32,926 nt of DNA from Acidobacteriota bacterium (lineage in GTDB: Bacteria; Acidobacteriota; UBA6911; RPQK01; JAJDTT01), in contig JAJDTT010000121.1 of the NCBI GenBank assembly GCA_022827025.1, positions 1 to 32,926 on the forward strand, in the 5' to 3' direction. This document shows, piece by piece, positions 1 through 7,479 of the stretch (the stretch's first letter is position 1; the number at the start of each line of letters is the position of its first letter). A model generated the notes under the pieces. It had not been told where the DNA came from, did not search any database, and saw nothing but the letters and a program-made list of their open reading frames with translations. A program made the translations under genes and the position numbers.

Positions 1-377
1 TCACCTGTTCGTTTCCGGTCCGGGGCTTCCTGGAGTCGCAGAGCCACCACCTGAAGAATCTGGCCCGATTGAGCGAGATCGAGTTCCTGGACGGACTGAG
101 CAGCGAAGGACTGCGCATCACCGGCGTGGCCGACACGACCCAGTTCGCCCTGCGGCTGGACGAAGCCATCGACCTGGCCGCGGAGAAAGACCGGCTGCAA
201 CGCCAGATCGGACGGCTCGAGGAAGACCGGATCCGGCTCGACCGCAAACTGGACAACGTGAACTTCGTCCGCAGGGCTCCGGCCCACATCGTGGACGGCG
301 CGAGACGGCGCCGCCAGGAGGTCGGGACAAAACTGAAACGGCTTCAGGACATGCTCAATGGACTACCTGAGCCTTGA
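1..377 (+). CDS. valS: Valyl-tRNA synthetase, C-terminal fragment (5' end outside window)
   Basis: The reading frame is open from base 3 and ends at TGA 375-377, so only the last ~124 codons are present. The product is cytoplasmic ValRS, which charges tRNA-Val. The visible part is the C-terminal tail: an LDEAIDLAAEKDRL segment followed by a long charged coiled coil, with the family pattern in which KLDNVNFVRRAP matches the usual 'KL.N..F...AP' before a terminal R/K/E-rich helix. No catalytic motif (HIGH, KMSKS) lies in the window, so the call rests on the tail alone. The gene overlaps nadC by 20 bases, which suggests co-transcription. Other class I synthetases lack this tail pattern, so the assignment is fairly firm. 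Confidence 0.85.
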   Translation, partial: TCSFPVRGFLESQSHHLKNLARLSEIEFLDGLSSEGLRITGVADTTQFALRLDEAIDLAAEKDRLQRQIGRLEEDRIRLDRKLDNVNFVRRAPAHIVDGARRRRQEVGTKLKRLQDMLNGLPEP

Positions 378-1200
378 CCCCCTGCTTCGCCAGGCCCTCC
401 AAGAGGACCTGGGACGAGGAGACGTGACGACCGAGGCCATACTGCGGTCCAACCCTCATGCCGATGCGGTCCGGACGGCTCAGGTCCTGGCCCGCCAGCG
501 AATGATCCTGGCCGGGTGGCCGGTCTTCATCCGGGTTTTTCAGCTCCTGGGACCGGTCAGCGGCCAGGCTCGATACGGCGAAGGGGACCGGGTCGAGCCG
601 GGCTGCCTGGGAACCCTGGAGGGGCCGGTTTCCACTCTCCTGAAAGCCGAGAGAGTCGCCTTGAATTTCCTCCAGCGGCTCTGCGGAATCGCCACCCGGA
701 CCCGCGGCTGCGTGGACCGGGTCGGCTCCAGCCATGTCCGCGTCCTGGACACCCGGAAGACGACGCCGCTCTGGCGCAGCCTGGAGAAATACGCGGTCAG
801 AGCAGGGGGCGGACAGAACCACCGGATGGGGCTGGATGACGGCGTACTCATCAAGGAGAACCACATCGCCGCCGCCGGAGGCGTCCGAGCGGCCGTCGAG
901 GCGTGCCGGGAGCGCTCCGGCCATCTGCAGCAGATCCGGGTGGAGGTCACCAACCAGGAAGAACTCGCAGTGGCCCTGGACGCGGGAGCGGACGTCGTCC
1001 TGCTGGACAACATGACGGTGGAGGAGGTCCGGCGGTCGGTCGCCACCTGCGCCGGCCGGTGCCTGGTGGAGGCCTCGGGGGGCATTACGCCCCGGAACCT
1101 TCAAGCCTACGCCGAGACGGGAGTCGACTTCGTTTCCATGGGTTCCCTGACCCACTCCGTCGCCTCCAGCGACATCAGCCTGATGTTGGATCCGGATTGA
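358..1200 (+). CDS. nadC: Nicotinate-nucleotide pyrophosphorylase (carboxylating)
   Basis: This 280-residue cytoplasmic enzyme converts quinolinate and PRPP to nicotinate mononucleotide, CO2 and PPi in de novo NAD synthesis. The sequence shows the N-terminal EDLGRGDVTTE motif (residues 16-26), the NFLQRLCGIATRT helix (103-115), the substrate-binding block VLDTRKTTPLWR (129-140), EKYAVRAGGGQNHRMGL (143-159), and the barrel-end EASGGIT and GVDFVSMGSLTHS motifs (238-267). Length is normal for the family. The ATG at 358 lies inside the end of valS, so translation is probably coupled. nadA and nadB are not nearby. birA follows after 19 bases, so a valS-nadC-birA-ftsY transcript is likely. Confidence 0.96.
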   Translation: MDYLSLDPLLRQALQEDLGRGDVTTEAILRSNPHADAVRTAQVLARQRMILAGWPVFIRVFQLLGPVSGQARYGEGDRVEPGCLGTLEGPVSTLLKAERVALNFLQRLCGIATRTRGCVDRVGSSHVRVLDTRKTTPLWRSLEKYAVRAGGGQNHRMGLDDGVLIKENHIAAAGGVRAAVEACRERSGHLQQIRVEVTNQEELAVALDAGADVVLLDNMTVEEVRRSVATCAGRCLVEASGGITPRNLQAYAETGVDFVSMGSLTHSVASSDISLMLDPD

Positions 1201-1219
1201 ACGGACTCTGAGTTCGAAG

Positions 1220-1831
1220 ATGCGCTTCAGGCAGTTGGACTACGTGGCCAGAGTCGAATCGACCAGCGACTACCTGAAGGCGTTCATCGAATCGGGGAAG
1301 GCCCGCATGGCCGTCGCCGAAGAGCAGACCGGAGGACGCGGACGCTTCGGACGATCCTGGCATTCCCCCGCGGGCATGGGACTCTACGCATCCTATCTCT
1401 GCTTTCCCGCCTCCGAGGTCGGCCGGGCGGAGGACCTGACCCGGGCCGCGGCCCTGGGTGTCGTTCGAGCCATCGGCGCCTGGAGCGAAACCGGGGCGCC
1501 CCTGCGCATCAAGCTGCCCAACGACGTCCTGATCAGGGACAAGAAGTGCGCCGGCATTCTCATCGAGATGGGGACCCAGTCGGATCGAATCCAGTGGGCC
1601 ATCATCGGCATCGGAGTCAACCTCTTTCATCGGTCGTTCCCCGATGAGTTGGCCTCCACGGCCACCTCCCTGTCTCTGGAGGGAATCCGCGTCCCGAATC
1701 TGATGACATTCTGCCGGGAACTGACGCGCCAACTGGAGCGGACCCTGTCGAGCCTGGAACAGGGTCAACGGCGCCAACTCACGGTGGACTTCCAGGAATA
1801 CGTCCTGGCCGGCGGCGGTAACAAGAGATGA
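1220..1831 (+). CDS. birA: Biotin--[acetyl-CoA-carboxylase] ligase, short form
   Basis: This protein attaches biotin to carrier lysines such as the biotin carboxyl carrier protein, through biotinyl-AMP. The 203 residues cover the catalytic core: STSD (14-17), the biotin/ATP loop EEQTGGRGRFGRSW (34-47), KLPNDV (98-103), the KKCAGILIE segment with the active-site lysine (108-116) and GIGVN (130-134). There is no N-terminal helix-turn-helix, so it should not be a repressor. The protein stops just after the core helix, where the usual C-terminal SH3-like domain (about 50 residues) should begin. The stop overlaps the ftsY start as ATGA (1828-1831). Its function fits the bioFDA genes at the far end of the window. 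Ligase identity is firm; full activity is less certain because of the missing domain. Confidence 0.9.
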   Translation: MRFRQLDYVARVESTSDYLKAFIESGKARMAVAEEQTGGRGRFGRSWHSPAGMGLYASYLCFPASEVGRAEDLTRAAALGVVRAIGAWSETGAPLRIKLPNDVLIRDKKCAGILIEMGTQSDRIQWAIIGIGVNLFHRSFPDELASTATSLSLEGIRVPNLMTFCRELTRQLERTLSSLEQGQRRQLTVDFQEYVLAGGGNKR

Positions 1832-2766
1832 ATCCCTCAAAGCCGAAAGAACGGCCCGGCTATTTCGGACGCTTGAAGAGAGCGCTTCAGTCGACCCGCC
1901 GGGAACTGAGCCGCAGGATGAACGAATTGCTGGGTCCCCGGGAGAGCCCCATCTCACCGGAACAACTGGAGGAGCTGGAGTACCTTCTCATCGGTGCCGA
2001 CCTGGGAGTCGAGACCAGCGAGAGCCTGGTGGCGAAGATCCGTCAGGGTGGCCGGGGAAAACGGCCCATCAGTTCCGGGCAGGCGCGCAAGCTCCTGGCT
2101 TCCGAGCTCCTCGAACTGTTCGAAGCTCCGGGATGGCGGGAAGAATGGGTCGCGAAACCACACGTCGTCCTGGTGGTGGGAGTCAACGGCGTGGGCAAGA
2201 CCACGACCATCGGCAAACTGGCCCATCGTTACGCCCGGGCCGGCAAGAGCGCCATCGTCTCGGCGTCGGACACGTTTCGCGCCGCCGCGGTGGAACAGTT
2301 GAGCGTCTGGTGCCGCCGCAGCCGGGCCGAATTGATCATGCAGCGGGGCGGGACCGATCCCGCGGCGGTCTTGCACGACGCCTTGCAGGCGGCGAAGGCC
2401 CGCAACAAGGATGTCCTCCTCGCCGACACGGCCGGCCGGCTGCACACCAAGCGGAATCTCATGGAAGAGGTCAAGAAAATGGCCCGCGTCGCCGGCAGGC
2501 TGGTCCCCGGCGCGCCTCACGACGTCTACCTGGTGCTGGACGCGACAACGGGACAAAACGGACTCATCCAGGCCCGGGAGTTCCTGACCACCCTTGGCGT
2601 CACCGGAATCGTCGTCACCAAGCTGGACGGCACCGCCAAAGGGGGGATCGTCGCGGCCATCGCCAGTCAACTGAAGATCCCCATCCGTTTCGTCGGCACG
2701 GGAGAAGGGCTGGATGACCTGGCGCCCTTCGATCGTCAGACCTTCGTCGACTCTATCCTGGGCTGA
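1828..2766 (+). CDS. ftsY: Signal recognition particle receptor FtsY
   Basis: This SRP-type GTPase receives SRP-ribosome complexes at the inner membrane for co-translational insertion. The 312 residues contain the helical N domain (about 10-100), then the NG GTPase: P-loop GVNGVGKTT (118-126), [11 protein letters not shown] (148-158), DTAGR (200-204), [10 protein letters not shown] (264-273) and GTGEGLDDL (290-298). The long acidic A domain of E. coli FtsY is absent. A short basic N-terminus with [11 protein letters not shown] can serve as the membrane-binding amphipathic helix. [11 protein letters not shown] and lack of an M domain separate it from Ffh. The start ATG overlaps the birA stop by four bases. 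The 3' end overlaps the convergent aminotransferase gene by 14 bases. Confidence 0.97.
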   Translation: MNPSKPKERPGYFGRLKRALQSTRRELSRRMNELLGPRESPISPEQLEELEYLLIGADLGVETSESLVAKIRQGGRGKRPISSGQARKLLASELLELFEAPGWREEWVAKPHVVLVVGVNGVGKTTTIGKLAHRYARAGKSAIVSASDTFRAAAVEQLSVWCRRSRAELIMQRGGTDPAAVLHDALQAAKARNKDVLLADTAGRLHTKRNLMEEVKKMARVAGRLVPGAPHDVYLVLDATTGQNGLIQAREFLTTLGVTGIVVTKLDGTAKGGIVAAIASQLKIPIRFVGTGEGLDDLAPFDRQTFVDSILG

Positions 2767-3910
2767 ACACAGGCGTCACGGATTCCTTCATAGCCGCCTT
2801 GATGCCGGCCCCCAGGTCGACCGGCGCGCCCAGTTCCAGAAGACAGATCTCGATGGCCGAAATCACCGCGAAGACATCGACCAAATCGAAGTAGCCCAGG
2901 TGTCCGATACGGATGATCTTCCCCTTCAGTTCGCCCTGGCCGCCCGCCACGACGATTCCGAAGCGCTCCTGAAGATTCCGGATCAGCCTGGCCGCGTCGA
3001 TCCCCGGAGGGGGAAAGCAGGCGGTCAAGGCGTCGGCCGGAGCGGAGGAGAGCTGCCTGAAACCGAGGGCTTCCAATCCTCGCCGCGTGCAGCGCGCCCG
3101 GACCTCCACCTGCTCCAGGATCCGGTCCAGACCCTGCTCGACCATTTCCCGGCTGGTCCGGTTCAGGGCCTGCACCAGGGCCACGGCAGGCGTCAGCCCG
3201 GTTTGCCCCCGGCGTTGCCCCTTCACTTCCTTGAGCAGGTCGAAGTAGAAGCGAGGTCCGGGACAAGCCCGGATCGCGGCCAGCGCCCGGGAACTCAGAG
3301 ACAGGAAGGACAGGCCGGGCGGGATCGCAAACGCCTTCTGGGCACCGCCGATGACCACGTCCAGGCCCCAGGCGTCCGTCTCCACCGGCTGGCTCCCCAG
3401 CGCCGTAATCGCGTCCACCACCACCAGGACATGGGGGAAACGGCTGCGGACCGTCCGGGCGATCGACTCCAGGTCGTGGATCGTGGCCGTGGAACTCTCG
3501 CAACCCTGGATCAACAGGGCACGGATGTCCGGGTTGGCTTCCAGAGCGCGTCGGATCTCCCGGGCCGAGGCCGCTTCACCGTACGGTTTCTCCAGAACGT
3601 CGCACGGAACGTCGAAGGCCCGGCAGATCTGGACCCAGCGGTCACCGAACTTCCCGGCCGAGACGGCCAGGGCCCGGGACTCGGTGGAGAGGAGGTTGCT
3701 CACCGAAGCTTCCATGGCTCCGGTTCCGGACGCAGTGAGGATGACGACGTCGTTCTTGGTCCTGAAGAGAGCCTGGAGGTGGGTTCGGGTCTCGAGGAGC
3801 AATTCCCGGAATTCGTCCTTGCGATGGTGGACCAGGGGGCTGGCCATGGCCAATTGCGCGGAGGGCGCCACCGGAGTCGGTCCGGGCGTGAATATCCGGG
3901 TTCGCCTCAT
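2753..3910 (-). CDS. Class V PLP-dependent aminotransferase (alanine/serine-glyoxylate type)
   Basis: A 385-residue cytoplasmic fold-type I aminotransferase, probably moving an amino group from alanine, serine or a related donor to glyoxylate or pyruvate. It opens with the family signature FTPGPTPV, followed by the cofactor motif ASGTGAME, the VDAITALGS segment with the PLP-ring aspartate, and GGAQKAFAIPPGLSF, whose lysine (K192) is the expected Schiff-base residue. The frame could extend upstream, but the ATG at 3910 overlaps the DUF1501 stop as ATGA (3910-3907), which strongly favours this start and implies translational coupling. The exact donor/acceptor pair cannot be read from sequence. 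The 3' end overlaps ftsY tail to tail. Confidence 0.9.
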   Translation of the reverse strand: MRRTRIFTPGPTPVAPSAQLAMASPLVHHRKDEFRELLLETRTHLQALFRTKNDVVILTASGTGAMEASVSNLLSTESRALAVSAGKFGDRWVQICRAFDVPCDVLEKPYGEAASAREIRRALEANPDIRALLIQGCESSTATIHDLESIARTVRSRFPHVLVVVDAITALGSQPVETDAWGLDVVIGGAQKAFAIPPGLSFLSLSSRALAAIRACPGPRFYFDLLKEVKGQRRGQTGLTPAVALVQALNRTSREMVEQGLDRILEQVEVRARCTRRGLEALGFRQLSSAPADALTACFPPPGIDAARLIRNLQERFGIVVAGGQGELKGKIIRIGHLGYFDLVDVFAVISAIEICLLELGAPVDLGAGIKAAMKESVTPVFSPG

Positions 3911-4896
3911 GCGGCGAATGATATCACGGGGCCGAACCCGGACCCGCGGGTCGAAGCAGGCGGACATGGGACTTGGATTCCCGTCCAACCGGGGAAAATC
4001 CCGGCGTAGACGTGGCGGAAATCCACCGTGTGAACTAGGTCGCCAGAAGGCGTCCGCTCCTCGCGAGACAGGCCCGGATGGCGCCCGTGCAGCCCTGGGA
4101 CCGCACCCTTGCCGATGATGAACATGGGATTGGCAGTTCCGTGGTCGGTGCCGAAGGTCCCGTTCTCCGCCAGACGGCGGCCGAACTCGCTGAAGATCAC
4201 GACGAGGACATGCTCTTCCCGACCTCGACGGGTCAGGTCGCGCAAGAAAGCAGTGACCGCGGCGGAAAGCGCTGAAAGGAGGCGGGCATGGATGCCCCGG
4301 GCCGGATTCTCCGGCACAACCTGGAAGGCATGGGTGTCGAAACCACCCATGGACGTGTGAAACACCCGGACTCCCTTCCGGGCCGCGATGATGCGGGCGA
4401 TGGCCGCCAGATTTTCGGCGAGAGCTCCATCCGTCAACCGCATTCCAAGTTCCGGCAGGCGCTTGCGGTCCGGAAACCCTCCTTCGGCCGAAGCTTCCGG
4501 CCGGGCCGTATGCCAGATCTTCCTGGACCGAAAATGGGAGCGATTCGGATCGGGATACCCCACTCCCTGAACCAGAGCCATCTTTCCGGCGTCGAACAAC
4601 CGCCTGAATCCTTCCAGCGAGGGATGAAATCCGACGGCGTGGTCCAGCTTCACGACGTCCCCGGGAGGAATGGCCAGATTCGGACGCTGCCGGTAGTAGT
4701 CATCCAGGCCATGCGGGACCACCATGTTGAGGCCATCGCAGCCTCCGGCCAACTCGATGAATACTACTGTCCGCCGCGGGTCATCCGGCCCCACCGACGA
4801 GGCCCGGGACGGTTCCAGATCTGGCGAAAGAAAGGCCGTTGCCAAAGAGGTTCCGGAAAACAGGCACGACTTGCGGAGAAACTCCCGGCGCTTCAC
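3907..4896 (-). CDS. DUF1501 family protein with Tat signal, internally short
   Basis: This 329-residue protein belongs to the DUF1501 group (alkaline-phosphatase/sulfatase-like fold, function unproven), common in Planctomycetota and Acidobacteriota. The N-terminus carries a twin-arginine signal (RREFLRK plus a hydrophobic stretch to about residue 24), so it should be exported folded. Family landmarks are FIELAGGCDGLN, RSHFRSRKIWHTA, VRVFHTSMGGFDTH, FSEFGRRLAENGTFGTDHGTA and GDLVHTVDFRHVYA. Between the IWHTA block and GVRVFHTS only about 50 residues remain, where relatives often have well over 100, so part of the middle appears missing in frame. The start is GTG (4896-4894) behind a GGAGG ribosome site six bases away. 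It is coupled by ATGA to the aminotransferase. Confidence 0.9.
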   Translation of the reverse strand: MKRREFLRKSCLFSGTSLATAFLSPDLEPSRASSVGPDDPRRTVVFIELAGGCDGLNMVVPHGLDDYYRQRPNLAIPPGDVVKLDHAVGFHPSLEGFRRLFDAGKMALVQGVGYPDPNRSHFRSRKIWHTARPEASAEGGFPDRKRLPELGMRLTDGALAENLAAIARIIAARKGVRVFHTSMGGFDTHAFQVVPENPARGIHARLLSALSAAVTAFLRDLTRRGREEHVLVVIFSEFGRRLAENGTFGTDHGTANPMFIIGKGAVPGLHGRHPGLSREERTPSGDLVHTVDFRHVYAGIFPGWTGIQVPCPPASTRGSGFGPVISFAA

Positions 4897-4941
4897 CCGG
4901 CCCTCCAGTTTTTTCCAGTCTTCGCAACTCCCTGCATCCCG

Positions 4942-4970
4942 TGGAGACTTTCGGCTCAGATTTCTATACT
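4942..4970 (+). promoter_or_regulatory. Candidate sigma70 promoter for the isomerase/enolase pair
   Basis: TGGAGA (4942-4947) and TATACT (4965-4970) are separated by 17 bases in the 124-base gap between divergent genes. The -35 box matches consensus at four of six positions and the -10 at five of six. It points toward the gene starting at 5021. Confidence 0.4.
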
Positions 4971-5020
4971 ACAGCACAAGCATTTGGCGATTCGGCCGAA
5001 GCGGTGACGGGAGTGGCGTC

Positions 5021-5863
5021 TTGCGACTGAAACATGCGATCTGCAGTGAGATTTTTGGAGACCAGGACCTGGCCCGGACCTGCCGGACCGTCCGCGCACT
5101 GGGCTACCGGGGCCTGGAGGTGGCCCCCTTCATCCTGGCCGACTCGGTGGATGAGATCCCGCTCCGGCGGCGGCGGGAGATTCGCGAGACCATCGAAGGA
5201 GAGGGAATGGTCTGCTCGGGGATCCACTGGCTCCTGGTCAAACCCGAAGGGCTGCATCTGACGACCCGGGACCGGACCCTGCGGGAGAAAAGTTGGTCCT
5301 ATCTCTCACGGCTCATCGACTTCTGCGGGGACCTGGGGGGCCATCTCATGATCCTCGGCTCGCCCCAACAGCGGAGCACCCGGGACGGAATGACGCCCCA
5401 AGAAGCGTTGGGCCGGCTTGCCGAGGGTCTGGCCGAGCTGGCCCCCTCGGCGCGGGACCGGGACGTGACGCTCCTGATGGAGGCCGTTTCGAGCGAGGAG
5501 ACGGATGTGGTCTCCACTCTGGCGGAGGCGGTCGAAGTGGTGGACCGGGTCTCCCACAGTCACGTCCGGACCATGTTCGACTGCCACAACGCCGCCGACG
5601 AGGGGGGCGACTTCCTCCACCTGGCCGAGCGTTACTGGTCCCGAATTCGCCACGTTCACGTGAACGAGATCGACGGCCGCCATCCCGGCACCGGAGGCGT
5701 GGACTTCGAACGCCTCCTTAAATTCCTTCGGGATCGGAACTACGGGGGCTGGGTCTCCTTGGAGGTCTTCGATTTCCAGGCCGGCGGCGAGCGAATCGCG
5801 CGGGAAAGCATCTCCTACCTCCGGGACATTGAATCCCGGCTGGATTCGGCCTCGAACCATTGA
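5021..5863 (+). CDS. Sugar phosphate isomerase/epimerase family TIM-barrel protein
   Basis: This 280-residue protein belongs to the xylose-isomerase-like/AP-endonuclease-2 TIM-barrel family, whose members isomerise or epimerise keto sugars using a divalent metal. The expected metal-site carboxylates and histidines are visible in LLMEAV, MFDCHNA, RHVHVNEIDGRHPGTG and VSLEVFD. Substrate cannot be named. I chose the TTG at 5021 because the protein then begins MRLKHAICSEIF, a typical first strand, and GGAG (5010-5013) sits seven bases upstream. The open frame runs further upstream only as an antisense shadow of the DUF1501 gene. The enolase-superfamily gene begins seven bases downstream, suggesting a two-gene sugar or sugar-acid pathway. 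Confidence 0.85.
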   Translation: MRLKHAICSEIFGDQDLARTCRTVRALGYRGLEVAPFILADSVDEIPLRRRREIRETIEGEGMVCSGIHWLLVKPEGLHLTTRDRTLREKSWSYLSRLIDFCGDLGGHLMILGSPQQRSTRDGMTPQEALGRLAEGLAELAPSARDRDVTLLMEAVSSEETDVVSTLAEAVEVVDRVSHSHVRTMFDCHNAADEGGDFLHLAERYWSRIRHVHVNEIDGRHPGTGGVDFERLLKFLRDRNYGGWVSLEVFDFQAGGERIARESISYLRDIESRLDSASNH

Positions 5864-5870
5864 CACCATT

Positions 5871-7178
5871 ATGTTCCCATTGGACCGCCGTGACTTCCTG
5901 ATCGCCACGGCGGGCATCGGATCGTCGGCCGGCACCCTTTTTGCGTCCACACCGAGGCCACCGGAGCCTCCCAGGCGGAGAAGAACAGGACCCATGAAAA
6001 TCACCGGATTGAAGACCTACATGTTCAACGTTCCGACCGGAAGCCCTCCCCCCGGGAAGAGGGGCCGCAGGAGCATCGCCAGCACCTTCAAGACCTGGCT
6101 GTTCCTCAAGGTCGAGACCGATACCGAGCTCTCGGGCTGGGGCGAAGGGAGCATCGAATGGCTCTCGCCGGTGGTCAAGACGACGCTGGAGGGCTGGCGG
6201 GAACTCCTGGTGGGGCAGGATCCTCTCAACGTGGTCGCCCTGTGCGACGACATCTCGGACCGGCTCCCCTGGAAGGGCGGACCGGTCCTGGGTTCGGCGC
6301 TGGCGGCGGTGAACATGGCCCTCTACGACATCGCCGGCAAAGCCTGGGGAGTCCCCATCTACCAGATCCTCGGCGGCCGGAAGCGGGACCGCATCCGCGT
6401 CTACCATGGCGGCATCAGCTTCGAATCGGTCCAGGAAGCCGTGGCCCGGGCCCGGGCCGCCGTCGCCTCCGGCGTTCGAGGTCTCAAGGGGAACCCACTG
6501 GAGATGCGAACCTGGCCCATGGACCGGGCCGCCTTGGACGAGTGCGTCCGGATCGTGGCGGCGGTTCGAGAGGAGGTGGGGCCGGAGATCGACCTGATGC
6601 TGGACACCCACGGCAGTCCCAATCCGGCCCTGGCCATCGCCTTCGCCGACGCCGTGGCGCCCTACAAGCCTCTCTTCCTGGAGGAGCCTTGCAAAGTGGG
6701 ATCCATCGCGGCGCTCAAGGAGATCTCGGCGCGCAGCCCGGTTCCCATCGCCACCGGTGAGAAACTCTTCTCCTACCGGGAGTTCAAGGAAGTCATCGAC
6801 GCCCGCGCCTGCGCCTTTCTCCAGCCCGACCTGAGCCACAGCTTCGGCATCACCCAGTTCCTGGCGGTCTCGCGCCTGGCCGAAGACGCCCAGATCCTCA
6901 TGGCGCCCCACAACGCGTCAGGCCCCATCCATTTGGCCGCTCTTTTTCAGGCGGACGCCGTCATCTCCAACTTCCTGGTCCAGGAAGCCTGGGGCCTGGA
7001 GCGGATGGACCGGTACGTGGAGCATGACCTCTCCCTGGTCGATGGCCACGTCCGCCTGAGCGACCGGCCCGGCCTCGGGATCCGCGTCAAGGAATCCGAC
7101 ATCGCCAAGCTCCGCTACGACGACTCCATGTCCTACCGCCAATACCGCCACGCCGACGGCAGTTGGAAAGGCTGGTAA
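5871..7178 (+). CDS. Mandelate racemase/muconate lactonizing enzyme family (galactonate-dehydratase-like)
   Basis: This enolase-superfamily protein of 435 residues from ATG 5871 probably dehydrates or epimerises a sugar acid. The three metal-ligand motifs of the barrel are clear: LMLDTHG, FLEEP and IATGEKLF. QPDLSHSFGITQ and LMAPHNASGP, with the catalytic-type histidine, complete the site; the KGN segment at VRGLKGNPL marks the second-strand lysine. Closest by motif are D-galactonate dehydratase relatives. From 5871 the N-terminus reads DRRDFLIATAGIGSSAG, a credible Tat signal. A second ATG at 5994 (MKITGLKTYMFNV) has a better ribosome site (AGGA) and would give a cytoplasmic enzyme of 394 residues. 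Both starts are defensible. Confidence 0.88.
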   Translation: MFPLDRRDFLIATAGIGSSAGTLFASTPRPPEPPRRRRTGPMKITGLKTYMFNVPTGSPPPGKRGRRSIASTFKTWLFLKVETDTELSGWGEGSIEWLSPVVKTTLEGWRELLVGQDPLNVVALCDDISDRLPWKGGPVLGSALAAVNMALYDIAGKAWGVPIYQILGGRKRDRIRVYHGGISFESVQEAVARARAAVASGVRGLKGNPLEMRTWPMDRAALDECVRIVAAVREEVGPEIDLMLDTHGSPNPALAIAFADAVAPYKPLFLEEPCKVGSIAALKEISARSPVPIATGEKLFSYREFKEVIDARACAFLQPDLSHSFGITQFLAVSRLAEDAQILMAPHNASGPIHLAALFQADAVISNFLVQEAWGLERMDRYVEHDLSLVDGHVRLSDRPGLGIRVKESDIAKLRYDDSMSYRQYRHADGSWKGW

Positions 7179-7479
7179 AGGCGAAACCCGCAGGAGCGGC
7201 GACTTTCTAGTCGCCGACTGGGATCGGCGTCCTTCCGGGCGCCGGGAATGGCGCCGAGGAGCGGCGGCGTGGAGCGACGACATCCCTGCCGCCGGGGGCG
7301 GCGACATCCTTGTCGCCGCAGGAGCGGCGGCATCCTTGCCGCCGACCAGGGGGGTAGGGGGGACGGTAGTCCCCACTCTACGCTTTCCGGCCGCCGAATC
7401 GTATGGCAAGAAAGAAGAAGACCGGGCGGCTGGAAACCGCCCTTCCCGTCGGGCGATTAGGAAATCGCCCCTCCGCACG
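7179..7479. repeat. Intergenic cluster of short palindromes with varying arms
   Basis: The 301 bases between two convergent genes hold no credible ORF but at least five perfect hairpins. Three share a plan: CGGCGAC-TTTCTA-GTCGCCG (7197-7216), CGGCGAC-ATCCTT-GTCGCCG (7299-7318) and CGGCGGC-ATCCTT-GCCGCCG (7325-7344). Two carry the same leader GCAGGAG (7190-7196 and 7318-7324). Degenerate copies lie at 7225-7293. Then come GGGGAC-GGTA-GTCCCC (7359-7374), GGGCGG-CTGGAAA-CCGCCC (7424-7442) and GGGCGAT-TAGGAA-ATCGCCC (7451-7470). Arms change in matched pairs, so pairing is conserved over sequence. Some copies may act as bidirectional terminators, though none has a T tract. A REP-like repeat family is the best description. 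Confidence 0.85.

Noticed and set aside
2714-4009. Long open frame on the plus strand opposite the aminotransferase
   Set aside because: Its translation has no recognisable motif and an Arg/Gly/Pro-rich composition typical of antisense frames in high-GC genes; the minus-strand frame has clear PLP motifs.
7179-7479. CRISPR array
   Set aside because: Repeats are short, unequal in spacing and palindromic with varying arms; there are no uniform repeats, unique spacers or cas genes.
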